A DNA stretch of 64,000 bases from JBAXTZ01 sp041666525 (GCA_041666525.1 JBAYGT010000003.1:1-64000), one strand, 5' to 3'; numbered from the stretch's first letter, positions 53,801-62,599 are shown. Notes: generated by a model not told the origin, from the sequence alone. Program-made: numbers and translations.

Positions 53801-54640
53801 GCAGAGTTGTTTGGTACCGCGGTCTTGAATAATTCGAAATTTGCCAAACCGCGGGTTTTCATTCCGGTCTTTCCCGGAACGAACTGTGAATATGATACCG
53901 CTGAAGCCTTTAACAAGGCAGGTGCGGCCAGCGAGATTTTTGTTTTTAAAAACCTTAATGCCGCTATGGTTGGACAATCGATAACCGCCATGGTCGAAGG
54001 AATAAAACATGCACAAATCTTGATGCTTCCCGGCGGCTTTAGCGCCGCAGATGAACCGGATGGGTCGGGAAAATTCATTGCCGCTATTTTGCGAAACGAT
54101 CAGATAAAAATGCAAATTGAAGAGCTGTTGGCGCGCAATGGGTTGATTTTAGGAATATGCAACGGTTTTCAGGCGTTGATTAAGAGCGGACTGTTGCCAT
54201 TTGGAAAAATTCATGTCCAGCGTCCGGATGATCCGACGCTTACTTTCAATACAATTGGCCGCCATGTTTCCACAATCTCGCGAATAAAAACGGCATCCAA
54301 ATTGTCACCATGGCTGGCGTTGGCAAATCAGGAAATGGTATATAATGTACCGATATCGCACGGCGAAGGGCGGTTCGTCTGCAGTGTGGCGCTACAGGAG
54401 CAATTGTGGCAAAATGGTCAGATTGCCACCCGTTATGTAGATTTGCAGGGGCAGGTAACGATGAATGAGCCGGATAACCCTAATGGTTCGTTGTACGCCG
54501 TGGAAGGATTGACCAGCGGCGATGGACGAATATTTGGCAAAATGGGACACTGCGAACGGGTCGGAAAGTATCTTTACAAAAACTTGCCGGGTGAATATGA
54601 TATGAAGATTTTTGAAGCAGGAGTGAAGTGGTTTAGATGA
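50879..54640 (+). CDS. purL: phosphoribosylformylglycinamidine synthase, single chain
   Basis: A 1253-residue, single-chain FGAM synthase with ATPase halves and a C-terminal glutaminase. It converts FGAR to FGAM using glutamine and ATP. Motifs: YWSDHCRHTTF, FKNETHNHPTEIEPYGGAATC, FGAGGVAVAIGELADS, GTAAIGGKDSMSG, and the glutaminase FPGTNCEYDTA with the catalytic Cys1094 in LGICNGFQALI and SHGEGRF. The length and single-chain layout are of the clostridial type. The linker before the glutaminase (about residues 945-985) holds a K-P-Q-C-S-K-A insertion. The start is GTG with GGAG upstream; the C-terminus overlaps purE (ATGA). Confidence 0.96.
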   Translation: MNNIKRIFVEKKTGFDVHSVKLLTEIQNQLAITGLVGMRAAQRYDIEGLDDAEFSAVSDTILSEPPTDVVYYECPRADHILAVEPLPGQYDQQADSAAQCIQLLTCKEQPIVKCSKIYLFYGVLSELEKKNITRYLINPLESREAALTMPDSLREIVQEPQDVEIISGFIEADKEALKRIRNDYGYVMSEADLAFCQNYFKSSEQRDPTATELKLIDTYWSDHCRHTTFNTELAEITLDNCDNNQPLVKALQSYYDCRTAVYNDVAYRPQTLMDVACIGAKKLRKDGLLANLEISDENNACSIIIDAKIDGHIEKVLLMFKNETHNHPTEIEPYGGAATCLGGAIRDPLSGRAYVFGSLRVTGAADPRRSVAETLEGKLPQRVITTNAASGFSAYGNQIGLATGKVAEIYHDGYTAKRMEVGAVIAAAKFDDVTRKPPLPGDLVILLGGDTGRDGIGGATGSSRAHDDSSLEKCGAEVQKGNPPTERKIQRLFRLQQASRMIKKCNDFGAGGVAVAIGELADSLDIDLALVPKKYDGLDGTELAVSESQERMAVVVAPEQAEEFIALANNENLKATVVANVTDSGRLIMRWRERKIVDISREFLDTNGVKLQIAAKMCDLPDSIDKLINKKCTLAELNETMSSLRGCLQKGLIERFDSTIGTSTVLLPFGGKHQLTPSEGLAMLLPFGSNSETAALMAHGFDVSLADVSPYHSAVYAVIESVSRIVAMGGDYRAVRLSFQEYFERLERDPKKWGKPLAALLGALTAQLELGTAAIGGKDSMSGSFKELSVPPTLIAFAVATVDAAKIVSNEFKQPGHNVFLVKTLRDRQGLPEWASLRATYELINKWQNNGEAVSVQSVKGNGVLHALAEMAVGNGIGVTIENAAVRFCKDSYYGDFIVETAGVLSADNVLLIGKTVCGKISIAGEKISVTQCATVMLEPLEQVFPTKSPAEAKPQCSKAAGLQSGAKLSGNQGAELFGTAVLNNSKFAKPRVFIPVFPGTNCEYDTAEAFNKAGAASEIFVFKNLNAAMVGQSITAMVEGIKHAQILMLPGGFSAADEPDGSGKFIAAILRNDQIKMQIEELLARNGLILGICNGFQALIKSGLLPFGKIHVQRPDDPTLTFNTIGRHVSTISRIKTASKLSPWLALANQEMVYNVPISHGEGRFVCSVALQEQLWQNGQIATRYVDLQGQVTMNEPDNPNGSLYAVEGLTSGDGRIFGKMGHCERVGKYLYKNLPGEYDMKIFEAGVKWFR
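53736..53795 (+). repeat. repeat-like insertion in the purL linker
   Basis: An A/G/C-rich stretch built from GCAATGC-AGCAAAGC-AGCAGGGCT-like units, encoding EAKPQCSKAAGLQSGAKLSG-like residues. It resembles the octamer-based repeat in the GH127-like gene (8879-8955), which encodes KPQSCKA. It sits in a variable linker between synthetase and glutaminase domains, where insertions are tolerated. Confidence 0.45.
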
Positions 54641-55128
54641 AAGTTGCAATTATTATTGGCAGCGAAAGCGATCTGCCAATTGTCAAAAAGGCGGCAACAA
54701 TTTTTAAAAAATTCGGTGTAAAATATTCGCTGCGGGTAATGTCGGCGCATCGTACGCCGGATATTGCCGCTGAATTTGCTAAAAATGCCGAGGCGAACGG
54801 CTACGAGGTAGTAATCGCGGCGGCCGGTAAAGCCGCACATTTACCGGGAGTGTTGGCGGCGTTTACGGTTTTGCCGGTTATTGGTATTCCGATAAAGGCT
54901 GCGGCCTTTGACGGTATGGACGCATTGCTTGCGATTGTGCAGATGCCAGCCGGCATTCCGGTTGCGACGGTGGCGGTTGATGGAGCGGAAAACGCCGCAT
55001 TGCTGGCCGTGCAGATTATGAGTGGAAAACATCCGCAGTTGCGTGAACAGATGCGTGAATATCGCGCAGCAATGCAACAGGCAGTCATCGAAAGTGACGA
55101 GCGGGTGCAGCGCGAAATTGCGAATTAA
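54637..55128 (+). CDS. purE: N5-carboxyaminoimidazole ribonucleotide mutase
   Basis: A 163-residue PurE with IIGSESDLPIVKKA, MSAHRTPD, AAGKAAHLPGVLAAF and VQMPAGIPVATVAV. It rearranges N5-CAIR to CAIR. The residue after AAG is Lys rather than the more usual Gly, so a class I or II assignment is left open. No purK is found beside it. The start overlaps the purL stop by four bases. Confidence 0.95.
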   Translation: MKVAIIIGSESDLPIVKKAATIFKKFGVKYSLRVMSAHRTPDIAAEFAKNAEANGYEVVIAAAGKAAHLPGVLAAFTVLPVIGIPIKAAAFDGMDALLAIVQMPAGIPVATVAVDGAENAALLAVQIMSGKHPQLREQMREYRAAMQQAVIESDERVQREIAN

Positions 55129-55148
55129 CAAAAATAAAGGAGAGCGTC

Positions 55149-55859
55149 ATGCTAAGAGCTGAACAACTTTATGAAGGCAAAGCCAAAAGGGTCTACGCGA
55201 CTGACGTGGAAAACTGTTATTGGATTTCCTACAAGGATGACGCTACGGCGTTCAACGGCCTGAAAAAAGGCACAATCGGTGGCAAGGGATCGATAAACAA
55301 CCAGATGTCGGCGATTTTGTTTGAGATGTTGGAGCAAAACGGTGTTCCGACGCATTTTGTGAAATTGCTGAGCGATACCGAAATGCTGGTCAAACAAGTG
55401 AAAATCGTGCCGCTCGAAGTCATTGTGCGCAATTATACCGCCGGTTCGATGTCGAAGCGTTTGGGTGTAGAAGAAGGACTGAAAATAGATAGTCCTATTT
55501 TGGAATTCAGTTACAAGGACGACGGGCTGGGTGATCCGTTAATCAATGATGACCATGCGTTGTTTTTGAATGCGGCAACGGCTGCTGAAATTGATTTGAT
55601 AAAACAACTGGCGCGCAGAATCAATCAATTGCTGACCGACTATATGGCGAAACGCGAAATAATTTTGGTGGATTTTAAACTGGAATTTGGCAAAACCGCG
55701 GACGGGCAAATTATTTTGGCAGATGAAATTTCACCGGATACTTGCCGGTTATGGGATAAAACGACCAAGCGGAAGCTTGACAAAGACCGTTTCCGCCGTG
55801 ATTTGGGGGATGTGGAAGCGACTTATCGCGAAGTTTTCGAACGTGTAAAGGCTCGCTGA
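55149..55859 (+). CDS. purC: SAICAR synthase
   Basis: A 236-residue enzyme that ligates CAIR and aspartate. It has YEGKAKRVYATD, KGTIGGKGSINNQMSAI, VRNYTAGSM, FSYKDDGLGDPLINDDHA and the C-terminal LADEISPDTCRLWD, all family marks. It has an AAAGGAGAG ribosome site and lies 20 bases after purE. Confidence 0.97.
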   Translation: MLRAEQLYEGKAKRVYATDVENCYWISYKDDATAFNGLKKGTIGGKGSINNQMSAILFEMLEQNGVPTHFVKLLSDTEMLVKQVKIVPLEVIVRNYTAGSMSKRLGVEEGLKIDSPILEFSYKDDGLGDPLINDDHALFLNAATAAEIDLIKQLARRINQLLTDYMAKREIILVDFKLEFGKTADGQIILADEISPDTCRLWDKTTKRKLDKDRFRRDLGDVEATYREVFERVKAR

Positions 55860-55946
55860 ACAACGCACAAAATATGCGCTGTTCAGCAATTTGGTATCGG
55901 ATAAGCAATTTCGTGATTTTGGGCGAAAGATTGATAGGGGTAATTA

Positions 55947-57344
55947 ATGATATTGGATGATGATAAATTACACGAAGAATGCGGCGTAATCGGAATTTAC
56001 GATCCAAACAGTATTGATACAGCATTGATGTGCTATTATGGTTTGATTGCATTACAACATCGGGGTCAGGAGAGCGCCGGAATATCCGCTAATAATGACG
56101 GCGTGATTACCACTTATAAAGCGATGGGGCTGGTTACCGAAGTGTTTGCCAAGCCGGTGCTGGACTTGCTCAAAGGCAATATGGCGATTGGCCACGTCCG
56201 CTATTCAACCATGGGTGACAGTGCGGTCTGCAATGCGCAACCGATCACTGTTCATGGTAAATGCGGTGATATCGTGGTCGCGCATAACGGCAACATTATC
56301 AATGCCGCATCATTGCGAAGCGAATTGGAAAAAACCGGCGTGACTTTTGAAAGCACCAACGATAGTGAAGTTATTGCCAAGTTGATTGCCAGATACTGTG
56401 AAGATGATTTACTGGTTGCGATAAAGCAGACAATGAACCGGATTCGCGGCGCATATTCGCTGGTAGTTATGAGTGCCGATAAAATTGTCGGAGTTCGTGA
56501 TCCTAATGGATTCAGGCCGCTGATTATCGGTAAGAAAGCGGATAGTTATATGGTGGCATCTGAAAGTTGCGCACTTGATGCTTTGGGTTACACTGTGGTT
56601 TGTGATGTGGAGCCGGGTGAAATTGTACTAATCGACAAAAAGCAAATGAACGTCATTAAAAACCGTAAGCATAATGGAAAAACCTTATGTTTGTTTGAGT
56701 ATATTTATTTTGCCCGGCCAGACAGCGTTATTGACGGACGCAGTGTCTATGCGGCGCGGATACAGGCCGGAATACAACTGGCCAGAGAACATCCGGCGAA
56801 AGCGGATATTGTTATCGGGGTTCCGGATTCAGGGTTACAAGCCGGGTATGGCTATGCGAGTGAAATTGGTATTCCTTATTCGGTAGGGTTCGTAAAAAAC
56901 CGTTATATCGCTCGTACTTTTATCAAACCCGATCAACAAAGCCGGGAAATTTCCGTTTCCCTGAAGTTAAATCCGATTGCCGAAGTTGTGCGGGGTAAGC
57001 GGGTGGTAATGGTTGACGATAGTATCGTCCGCGGTACGACGAGTAAGCGGACGATAAAAGCGCTGCGCGATGCCGGTGCGAGTGAAATTCATGTGCGTGT
57101 GGCCTCGCCGCTGGTAGTGTGTCCCTGTTATTTTGGGATTGACACGCCGCGAAAAAATGAATTAATTGCCGCAAATGAAGTTCTCAAACGTATTCAGGAA
57201 CGTCTGGGCGCTGATTCGCTGGGTTATATCAGCGTTGCCGGAATAGAAAAAGCCGTTGGTGGCAGCGGGCATTGTCTTGCTTGCTTCAATGGCAAATATC
57301 CGATGAAAATTCCGAAAAACATAAGCAAAGAAGTGTTGCAGTAA
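55947..57344 (+). CDS. purF: amidophosphoribosyltransferase
   Basis: A 465-residue enzyme, the first committed step of purine synthesis. An 11-residue propeptide precedes the catalytic Cys12 (EECGVIG), exposed by self-cleavage in the Bacillus-type enzyme. The PRPP loop is VVMVDDSIVRGTT. Cysteines at VVCPCYFG and GHCLACFNGK suit the Bacillus-type 4Fe-4S site. An 87-base gap follows purC, where I see no terminator. Confidence 0.97.
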   Translation: MILDDDKLHEECGVIGIYDPNSIDTALMCYYGLIALQHRGQESAGISANNDGVITTYKAMGLVTEVFAKPVLDLLKGNMAIGHVRYSTMGDSAVCNAQPITVHGKCGDIVVAHNGNIINAASLRSELEKTGVTFESTNDSEVIAKLIARYCEDDLLVAIKQTMNRIRGAYSLVVMSADKIVGVRDPNGFRPLIIGKKADSYMVASESCALDALGYTVVCDVEPGEIVLIDKKQMNVIKNRKHNGKTLCLFEYIYFARPDSVIDGRSVYAARIQAGIQLAREHPAKADIVIGVPDSGLQAGYGYASEIGIPYSVGFVKNRYIARTFIKPDQQSREISVSLKLNPIAEVVRGKRVVMVDDSIVRGTTSKRTIKALRDAGASEIHVRVASPLVVCPCYFGIDTPRKNELIAANEVLKRIQERLGADSLGYISVAGIEKAVGGSGHCLACFNGKYPMKIPKNISKEVLQ

Positions 57345-57357
57345 GAGGGTTAAAAAT

Positions 57358-58410
57358 ATGGTAGTAAAAAGATCGTTGGGCCCGCTAAATTATAAAAATT
57401 CCGGGGTAGATGTCAACGCCGGTTATGAAGCTGTCGAATTGATGAAACAGCATACTGCACGAACTTTGCGGCCGGAAGTTATCGGCGGACTGGGCTCGTT
57501 TGGCGGTTTGTTCGCGCCCAATTTAACCGGCATGAGTGAGCCTGTGTTGGTATCTGGCACCGATGGAGTGGGTACCAAGTTGAAGGTTGCATTTTTAATG
57601 GATAGGCACGATACAGTGGGCATCGACTGCGTGGCGATGTGTGTAAATGATATTATTTGTCAGGGGGCAGAGCCGCTGTTTTTTTTGGATTATATCGCAA
57701 CCGGTAAACTCGATCCGGCCAAAGCCGCGGAAATCGTCAAAGGGATAGCCGATGGCTGCGTGCAGTCCGGCTGTGCATTGATTGGCGGCGAAACGGCAGA
57801 GATGCCGGGGTTTTATCCGCACGGTGAATATGATATGGCGGGATTTTCCGTAGGAGTGGTCGATAAACAAAAAATGATCGACGGATCGCAGGTTAAGTGT
57901 GGTGACATAATTATCGGGCTGCCTGCATCCGGCGTTCACAGTAACGGATTTTCGCTGGTACGTAAATTGTTTTTTCAGAAACTCAGTGTCAGTGTTCAGC
58001 ATTATTATGATGAGCTAGCAAATACTTTAGGCAATACGTTACTTACACCGACGAAAATTTATGTAAAACCGGTATTGGCAGTTCTGCGTAATCACACTGT
58101 GAATGGGATAGCACATATTACTGGCGGCGGGTTCTATGAAAACATTCCCCGGGCGTACGCTGACAAAACTCTTAATGCGCGCATTGAGCGTAGTTCGTAT
58201 ATAATGCTGCCAATATTTAGTTTGATTCAAAAACTTGGCAACATCAGCGAAAAAAATATGTATAATACCTTCAACATGGGAATTGGTATGATTATGATTG
58301 TGGATAAGAGTAGCGTCGACAGCGTTTTGGAGACACTGCGCTTGAATGGCGAGCGGCCGGTTGTGATCGGTGAAATGGTTGACGGTTGCGGCGAGGTGGA
58401 GTTTGCGTAA
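57358..58410 (+). CDS. purM: phosphoribosylformylglycinamidine cyclo-ligase
   Basis: A 350-residue AIR synthase, converting FGAM to AIR. It has NAGYEAVELM, VSGTDGVGTKLKVAF, CVAMCVNDIICQGAEPLFFLDY, GCALIGGETAEMPGFY and HITGGGFYENIPR. It starts 13 bases after purF and is overlapped by the start of purN. Confidence 0.97.
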   Translation: MVVKRSLGPLNYKNSGVDVNAGYEAVELMKQHTARTLRPEVIGGLGSFGGLFAPNLTGMSEPVLVSGTDGVGTKLKVAFLMDRHDTVGIDCVAMCVNDIICQGAEPLFFLDYIATGKLDPAKAAEIVKGIADGCVQSGCALIGGETAEMPGFYPHGEYDMAGFSVGVVDKQKMIDGSQVKCGDIIIGLPASGVHSNGFSLVRKLFFQKLSVSVQHYYDELANTLGNTLLTPTKIYVKPVLAVLRNHTVNGIAHITGGGFYENIPRAYADKTLNARIERSSYIMLPIFSLIQKLGNISEKNMYNTFNMGIGMIMIVDKSSVDSVLETLRLNGERPVVIGEMVDGCGEVEFA

Positions 58411-58969
58411 GCGGATTGCGGTATTGGTCAGTGGCGGCGGAACGAATTTGCAGGCCCTGATTGATGCAGCGAATATTTCTGCGGTTAATGCGGAAATAGT
58501 TACAGTGATTGCCGACAATCCGGCTGCGTATGCGTTGGAACGTGCTATGCAATACGGTATTACAGCGCAGTATATTTCAAAGTCCGAGCTTGGTGAACTG
58601 TTGACTGCGAAATTGCTGGATTTGCAAATTGATTTGGTTGTATTGGCGGGGTTTCTCTCGATATTGCCGGCAGATACAGTAGCGGCATTTCGTAATCGTA
58701 TTATCAACATTCATCCATCACTCATTCCGAAATTTTGCGGAAAAGGATTTTATGGTGAAAAAGTCCATGCAGCAGTATTGGCTGCCGGTGAAACCATCAG
58801 TGGCGCAACTACGCATTTTGTGGATGAAGGCGTTGATACCGGAAAAATAATCATGCAAAGGACGGTGCCGGTGCAGCCGGATGATACGGTCACCACGCTG
58901 CAACAGCGGGTGCTGGTTGCTGAACATGAAATATTGCTAGATACGGTGCGGCAACTTTGCAAAGAGTAA
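58403..58969 (+). CDS. purN: phosphoribosylglycinamide formyltransferase
   Basis: A 188-residue GAR transformylase using N10-formyl-THF. It has VLVSGGGTNLQALIDA, VVLAGFLSILP, NIHPSLIPKFCGKGFYG (catalytic His and a conserved Asn) and GATTHFVDEGVDTG. The start is a best guess: TTG at 58403 within the end of purM, with GAGGTGGAG just upstream. The ORF opens earlier at an ATG at 58370, which would add 11 residues absent from the family. Confidence 0.93.
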   Translation: MRKRIAVLVSGGGTNLQALIDAANISAVNAEIVTVIADNPAAYALERAMQYGITAQYISKSELGELLTAKLLDLQIDLVVLAGFLSILPADTVAAFRNRIINIHPSLIPKFCGKGFYGEKVHAAVLAAGETISGATTHFVDEGVDTGKIIMQRTVPVQPDDTVTTLQQRVLVAEHEILLDTVRQLCKE

Positions 58970-58996
58970 GTTTAAGAGTTGTTGACGGAGAGAATG

Positions 58997-60565
58997 ATGA
59001 AAAAACGGGCATTAATAAGCGTTTCAGATAAAAGCGGCGTAGTGGAATTTGCGCGTAGTTTGAGCGCTTTGGGTTACGAAATAATTTCTACCGGCGGTAC
59101 GCAGAAGGAACTTGCCGCTAACGGAATTGTCACGATAAATATTTCTGACATAACCGGTTTCCCCGAATGTTTGGATGGCCGGGTCAAAACATTGCATCCG
59201 AAAGTTCACGGCGGGTTGTTAGCGGTGCGTGATAACGTCGAGCATCAGGCGACGGTTGCGAAATTAGAAATCGAATATATCGATATCGTTGCTGTTAACT
59301 TGTATCCGTTTAAAGCTACGATTCGTAAACCGAATATTGAATTGGCTGAGGCAATTGAGAATATTGATATTGGCGGTCCGGCGATGCTGCGGTCGGCAGC
59401 GAAAAACAGCAAATTCGTGACTGTGCTGACCGATCCGGCAGATTATGATTTGATTATCGCTGAATTGACTGCGAGCGGAACAACCGAGTTTGCTACCCGT
59501 TTCAAGTTGATGGCAAAAGCCTTCCGGCACACCGCGGCTTATGATGCGTTGATTGCTGAATATCTCGCAGAACAAGCCGGACTGGAAAAATATACACAGG
59601 AGCTGACACTTACCTTTGAAAAAGTGCAGGAGCTGCGTTACGGCGAAAACCCGCACCAGGCAGCGGCATATTACCGGGAGATTCTGCCGCAAAAAGGGAG
59701 CATTGTAACTGCTAAACAGCTGCATGGTAAAGAACTGTCGTATAACAATATCGCAGATGCGTCTGCGGCTGTTGATTTAATAAAAGAGTTTACGGAGCCG
59801 TGCGTGGTTGCCGTAAAACACGCAAATCCTTGCGGTGTGGGTGTGGCCGAAAATCTTTATGAAGCTTTTACAAAGGCTTACAATTGCGATCCGGTGTCAA
59901 TATTCGGCGGTATCGTGGCGGTAAACCGTGAAGTTGATGCGGCAACTGCAGCTGATATGCACAATATATTTCTGGAAATAATCATTGCCCCCTCGTTTTC
60001 CAGCGCGGCATTGGAAATTCTGACAGCCAAGAAAAACTTACGGTTGTTGGAGTTGCCGGAGGTTGCTACGCCATTAACCAACGGTTACGATCTGAAAAAA
60101 GTCAGCGGTGGATTGCTGATTCAGGATTGTGATGTTCAGTCGCCGGATAGCTTAAAATTCGAAATAGTTACCAAGGTACGGCCAACCGAAGTGCAATTAA
60201 AAGACCTGTTGTTCGGTTGGAAAGTGGTCAAATATGTCAAATCTAATGCGATTGTAATTGCACGGGACAATGCTACTATTGGTGTTGGTCCGGGACAAGT
60301 AAACCGGATCTGGCCGACAAAAATGGCGTTGGAACGGGCGGTAGAGTGTGTTTCGTCGCCGAAGGGAAATGCGGATTTGAGCGGGGCGATTCTTGCAAGT
60401 GATGCTTTTTTTCCCTTTCCCGATGTTGTCGAAGAGGCAGCGAAGTATGGTATTAAAGCAATAATCCAGCCGGGCGGTTCCTTAAAAGACGATGAATCAA
60501 TCAAAAAATGTGACGAATATGGTATCGCAATGGTGTTTACCGGTAACCGGCATTTCCGGCACTAA
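58997..60565 (+). CDS. purH: bifunctional AICAR transformylase/IMP cyclohydrolase
   Basis: A 522-residue enzyme with the cyclohydrolase domain first (ALISVSDKSGVVEFARSL, STGGTQKEL, LDGRVKTLHPKVHGGLL) and then the transformylase domain (KHANPCGVGVAENL, GPGQVNRIWP, SDAFFPFPDVVEEAA, IIQPGGSLKDDESI). It makes IMP, the end of the pathway. The start at 58997 (or the ATG three bases before) follows GGAG. It ends the purine run; purD, purK, purB and purA are not in the window. Confidence 0.96.
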   Translation: MKKRALISVSDKSGVVEFARSLSALGYEIISTGGTQKELAANGIVTINISDITGFPECLDGRVKTLHPKVHGGLLAVRDNVEHQATVAKLEIEYIDIVAVNLYPFKATIRKPNIELAEAIENIDIGGPAMLRSAAKNSKFVTVLTDPADYDLIIAELTASGTTEFATRFKLMAKAFRHTAAYDALIAEYLAEQAGLEKYTQELTLTFEKVQELRYGENPHQAAAYYREILPQKGSIVTAKQLHGKELSYNNIADASAAVDLIKEFTEPCVVAVKHANPCGVGVAENLYEAFTKAYNCDPVSIFGGIVAVNREVDAATAADMHNIFLEIIIAPSFSSAALEILTAKKNLRLLELPEVATPLTNGYDLKKVSGGLLIQDCDVQSPDSLKFEIVTKVRPTEVQLKDLLFGWKVVKYVKSNAIVIARDNATIGVGPGQVNRIWPTKMALERAVECVSSPKGNADLSGAILASDAFFPFPDVVEEAAKYGIKAIIQPGGSLKDDESIKKCDEYGIAMVFTGNRHFRH

Positions 60566-60589
60566 CACTAACTGAGTTTTGACCAAATA

Positions 60590-60598
60590 TGATACAAT
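60590..60598 (+). promoter_or_regulatory. extended -10 promoter of iadA
   Basis: TG-A-TACAAT (TG at 60590-60591, box 60593-60598), about 45 bases before the ATG at 60644. No good -35 box is seen and no terminator ends the purine operon before it, so iadA may also be read from purH. Confidence 0.45.
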
Positions 60599-60643
60599 AT
60601 TAGCAAATACGTTCAGTGCCAAAATTTACGAGAAGGTGTAAAA

Positions 60644-61834
60644 ATGTTTTTAATCGTCAGAAATTGTGAACTTTACAACCCTGAGCCGCAGGGACGCAGG
60701 GATATTGTGGTTTGTTCGGGGAAAATTATCGGTGTGTTTCCGGAAAACAGCACACAGAACTTTGAGCAATTGCTACCGGAAAGCGATGTTCAAGTTATCG
60801 ATGTCGGCTGCGACATCGTCACCCCCGGATTTATCGACAATCATGTACACATCGCCGGAGCCGGCGGTGAAGGCGGCTATGCCAAACGTACGCCGGAGAT
60901 TCAGATATCGGATATTATTTCCGCCGGTGTGACGACCGTAATCGGAGTATTAGGTACAGACAGTGTTGCGCGTTGCAACAAAACGCTGCTGGCGAAAGCT
61001 TATCAGCTGGAAGCTGAAGGCATCAGCACCTGGATATTAACCGGTTCCTATGAGATACCGGTGCAGACGTTGACCGGGTCATGTAAAAGCGATATTGTGC
61101 TGGTGGATAAAATCATCGGCACCGGTGAGGTGGCGATTTCTGATCACCGCTCTTCACAACCGTCATTTGACGAATTTGTGCGTTGTGTTGCCGATACCCG
61201 TGTCGGCGGCGTGATTTCCGGCAAGGCCGGAGTAGTAAATGTGCACATTGGTGATGGCAATCGTAAACTGGAAATGTTAATGCGAATGGTAAGAGAAACG
61301 GAAATTCCGATTAAACAGGTCATACCGACGCATATTAACCGTACGGCAATTGTTATGGGCGCAGGGCTTGAATTCGCCAAACTTGGCGGCTATGTTGATC
61401 TGACCACCAGTTCCGATCCGCGGTTTTTGGAAGAAGATGAGGTTAAGGCCAGCACTGGCATGAAGAAACTTTTGAACTGGAATATCAAGCCGGAACAAAT
61501 TTTGTTTTCCTCTGACGCTCAAGGCAGTATGCCGATATTCAATGATCAACGGGAGCTGATTGGTATCGGTGTTGGTGAAGTGCGGTCGTTGTACCGTGAA
61601 ACCCGTGATGCGGTAATTGATGAACAAGTTCCGCTCGAAATTGCATTGATGGCAATAACCTCTAATCCGGCAGAGGCCTATAAACTACTAAACAAGGGTC
61701 AGGTAAAAAAAGATTTTGATGCGGACATGGTAGTGCTTGATAAAGATGATTTACAGATTAAGCATGTTATTGCCAAGGGTAAAATTGTAGTTCAAGATGG
61801 TGTCACGTTAATCAAGGGAATGTTTGAAAAATAA
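60644..61834 (+). CDS. iadA: isoaspartyl (beta-aspartyl) dipeptidase
   Basis: A 396-residue amidohydrolase that cleaves isoaspartyl dipeptides left by protein damage. It has the metal motif DNHVHIAGAGGEGG, AGVTTVIGVLGTD, the SDHRSSQPS segment, HIGDGNRKLEML, PTHINR and a SDAQGSMP stretch, all as in IadA. Cytoplasmic. A terminator follows, shared with the tRNA on the other strand. Confidence 0.93.
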   Translation: MFLIVRNCELYNPEPQGRRDIVVCSGKIIGVFPENSTQNFEQLLPESDVQVIDVGCDIVTPGFIDNHVHIAGAGGEGGYAKRTPEIQISDIISAGVTTVIGVLGTDSVARCNKTLLAKAYQLEAEGISTWILTGSYEIPVQTLTGSCKSDIVLVDKIIGTGEVAISDHRSSQPSFDEFVRCVADTRVGGVISGKAGVVNVHIGDGNRKLEMLMRMVRETEIPIKQVIPTHINRTAIVMGAGLEFAKLGGYVDLTTSSDPRFLEEDEVKASTGMKKLLNWNIKPEQILFSSDAQGSMPIFNDQRELIGIGVGEVRSLYRETRDAVIDEQVPLEIALMAITSNPAEAYKLLNKGQVKKDFDADMVVLDKDDLQIKHVIAKGKIVVQDGVTLIKGMFEK

Positions 61835-61847
61835 GCTAAACAAAAAT

Positions 61848-61894
61848 AGGACTATCCGGAAACTTTCGTTTCTGAATAGTCCTTTGTTTTTTTT
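61848..61894. terminator. bidirectional terminator between iadA and tRNA-Gly
   Basis: AGGACTAT (61848-61855) pairs with ATAGTCCT (61876-61883), with an inner GAAAC/GTTTC stem. T-rich tails occur on both sides (TTTGTTTTTTTT on the plus strand, TATTTTTG on the minus strand), so it ends both the iadA and the tRNA transcripts. Confidence 0.85.
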
Positions 61895-61967
61895 GGAGCG
61901 GGTGATGAGAATCGAACTCACATAGCCGGCTTGGGAAGCCGGTGCTCTACCACTGAGCTACACCCGC
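61894..61967 (-). tRNA. tRNA-Gly (anticodon CCC)
   Basis: Read on the minus strand, a full cloverleaf of 74 bases: acceptor stem GCGGGTG with CACCCGC, D arm, anticodon stem CCGGC/GCCGG with loop TTCCCAA (anticodon CCC, reading GGG), TTCGATTC T-loop, and an encoded CCA end. Confidence 0.95.
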
Positions 61968-61982
61968 AGGGTAACAATAGCT

Positions 61983-62010
61983 ATTTTAGCAGATATTTTG
62001 AAAAATTCAA
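61983..62010 (-). promoter_or_regulatory. promoter of tRNA-Gly
   Basis: Minus strand: -35 TTGAAT (62005-62010), 16-bp spacer, -10 TAAAAT (61983-61988) with an upstream TG one base away. Confidence 0.65.
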
Positions 62011-62069
62011 CTATTAACTAATGATAATTTCAAATTGTGGCAGCGCTGTTTTGAGATGCTGCATGCAAA

Positions 62070-62099
62070 TTGGACTGGCAAGCATAATTATGATATTAT
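62070..62099 (+). promoter_or_regulatory. promoter of the lipoprotein/hydrolase pair
   Basis: -35 TTGGAC (62070-62075), 18-bp spacer, extended -10 TG-A-TATTAT (box 62094-62099). Confidence 0.55.
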
Positions 62100-62163
62100 A
62101 TTGCAGCATTAATAAACACCCTAAATTTGCTAGTGCGTGGGGTTATTGCTTGAGGAAGAAAAA

Positions 62164-62577
62164 ATGAAAAAAACTATTTTGGTATTATTTATGACGCTGC
62201 TAATTTCGTGCAGCTGTGCAGCGCTTGATCTGCAAACCTATAATCTCAATGTTGATAACGGGAATTACTGGTTGAAACATGATTTGTCACCGCTAAAAAT
62301 TTATCGCGATATCAATTTCACGCGGTTCAGCGGAGTGGATACCTTGCTTTCGATAAATTTAAATGTCGGTGATACCATCAGGCTGGTATATGATAGTACG
62401 CATAGTTTTGGCGACATGAACATCGTTGTCATTGACCCGGCGGGGAAGGTTTATGCCAAATTGATGCCGGACGTTATGGATTCGTTGCACATTGTGAGCG
62501 AACAACCCGGTGTTTTCAAAGTGAAATTGATAGGCGATGGGGTCTGGTGGGGCCATGTACGGGTGCGGTTTGAATGA
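62164..62577 (+). CDS. small predicted lipoprotein
   Basis: A 137-residue protein with a signal peptide and a possible lipobox LISC (Cys at about residue 15), then a beta-rich domain (GDTIRLVYDSTHSFGDMNIVVIDPAGKVY). No family recognised. The start at 62164 has a GAGGAAG site; the reading frame upstream to 62137 lacks one. It lies 22 bases before the hydrolase gene. Confidence 0.75.
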   Translation: MKKTILVLFMTLLISCSCAALDLQTYNLNVDNGNYWLKHDLSPLKIYRDINFTRFSGVDTLLSINLNVGDTIRLVYDSTHSFGDMNIVVIDPAGKVYAKLMPDVMDSLHIVSEQPGVFKVKLIGDGVWWGHVRVRFE

Positions 62578-62599
62578 TGAGCGGCCACGGAGGGATAAA

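Noticed and set aside
60566..60643. Terminator at the end of the purine operon
   Set aside because: No hairpin with a T run is visible; only an extended -10 element was found.
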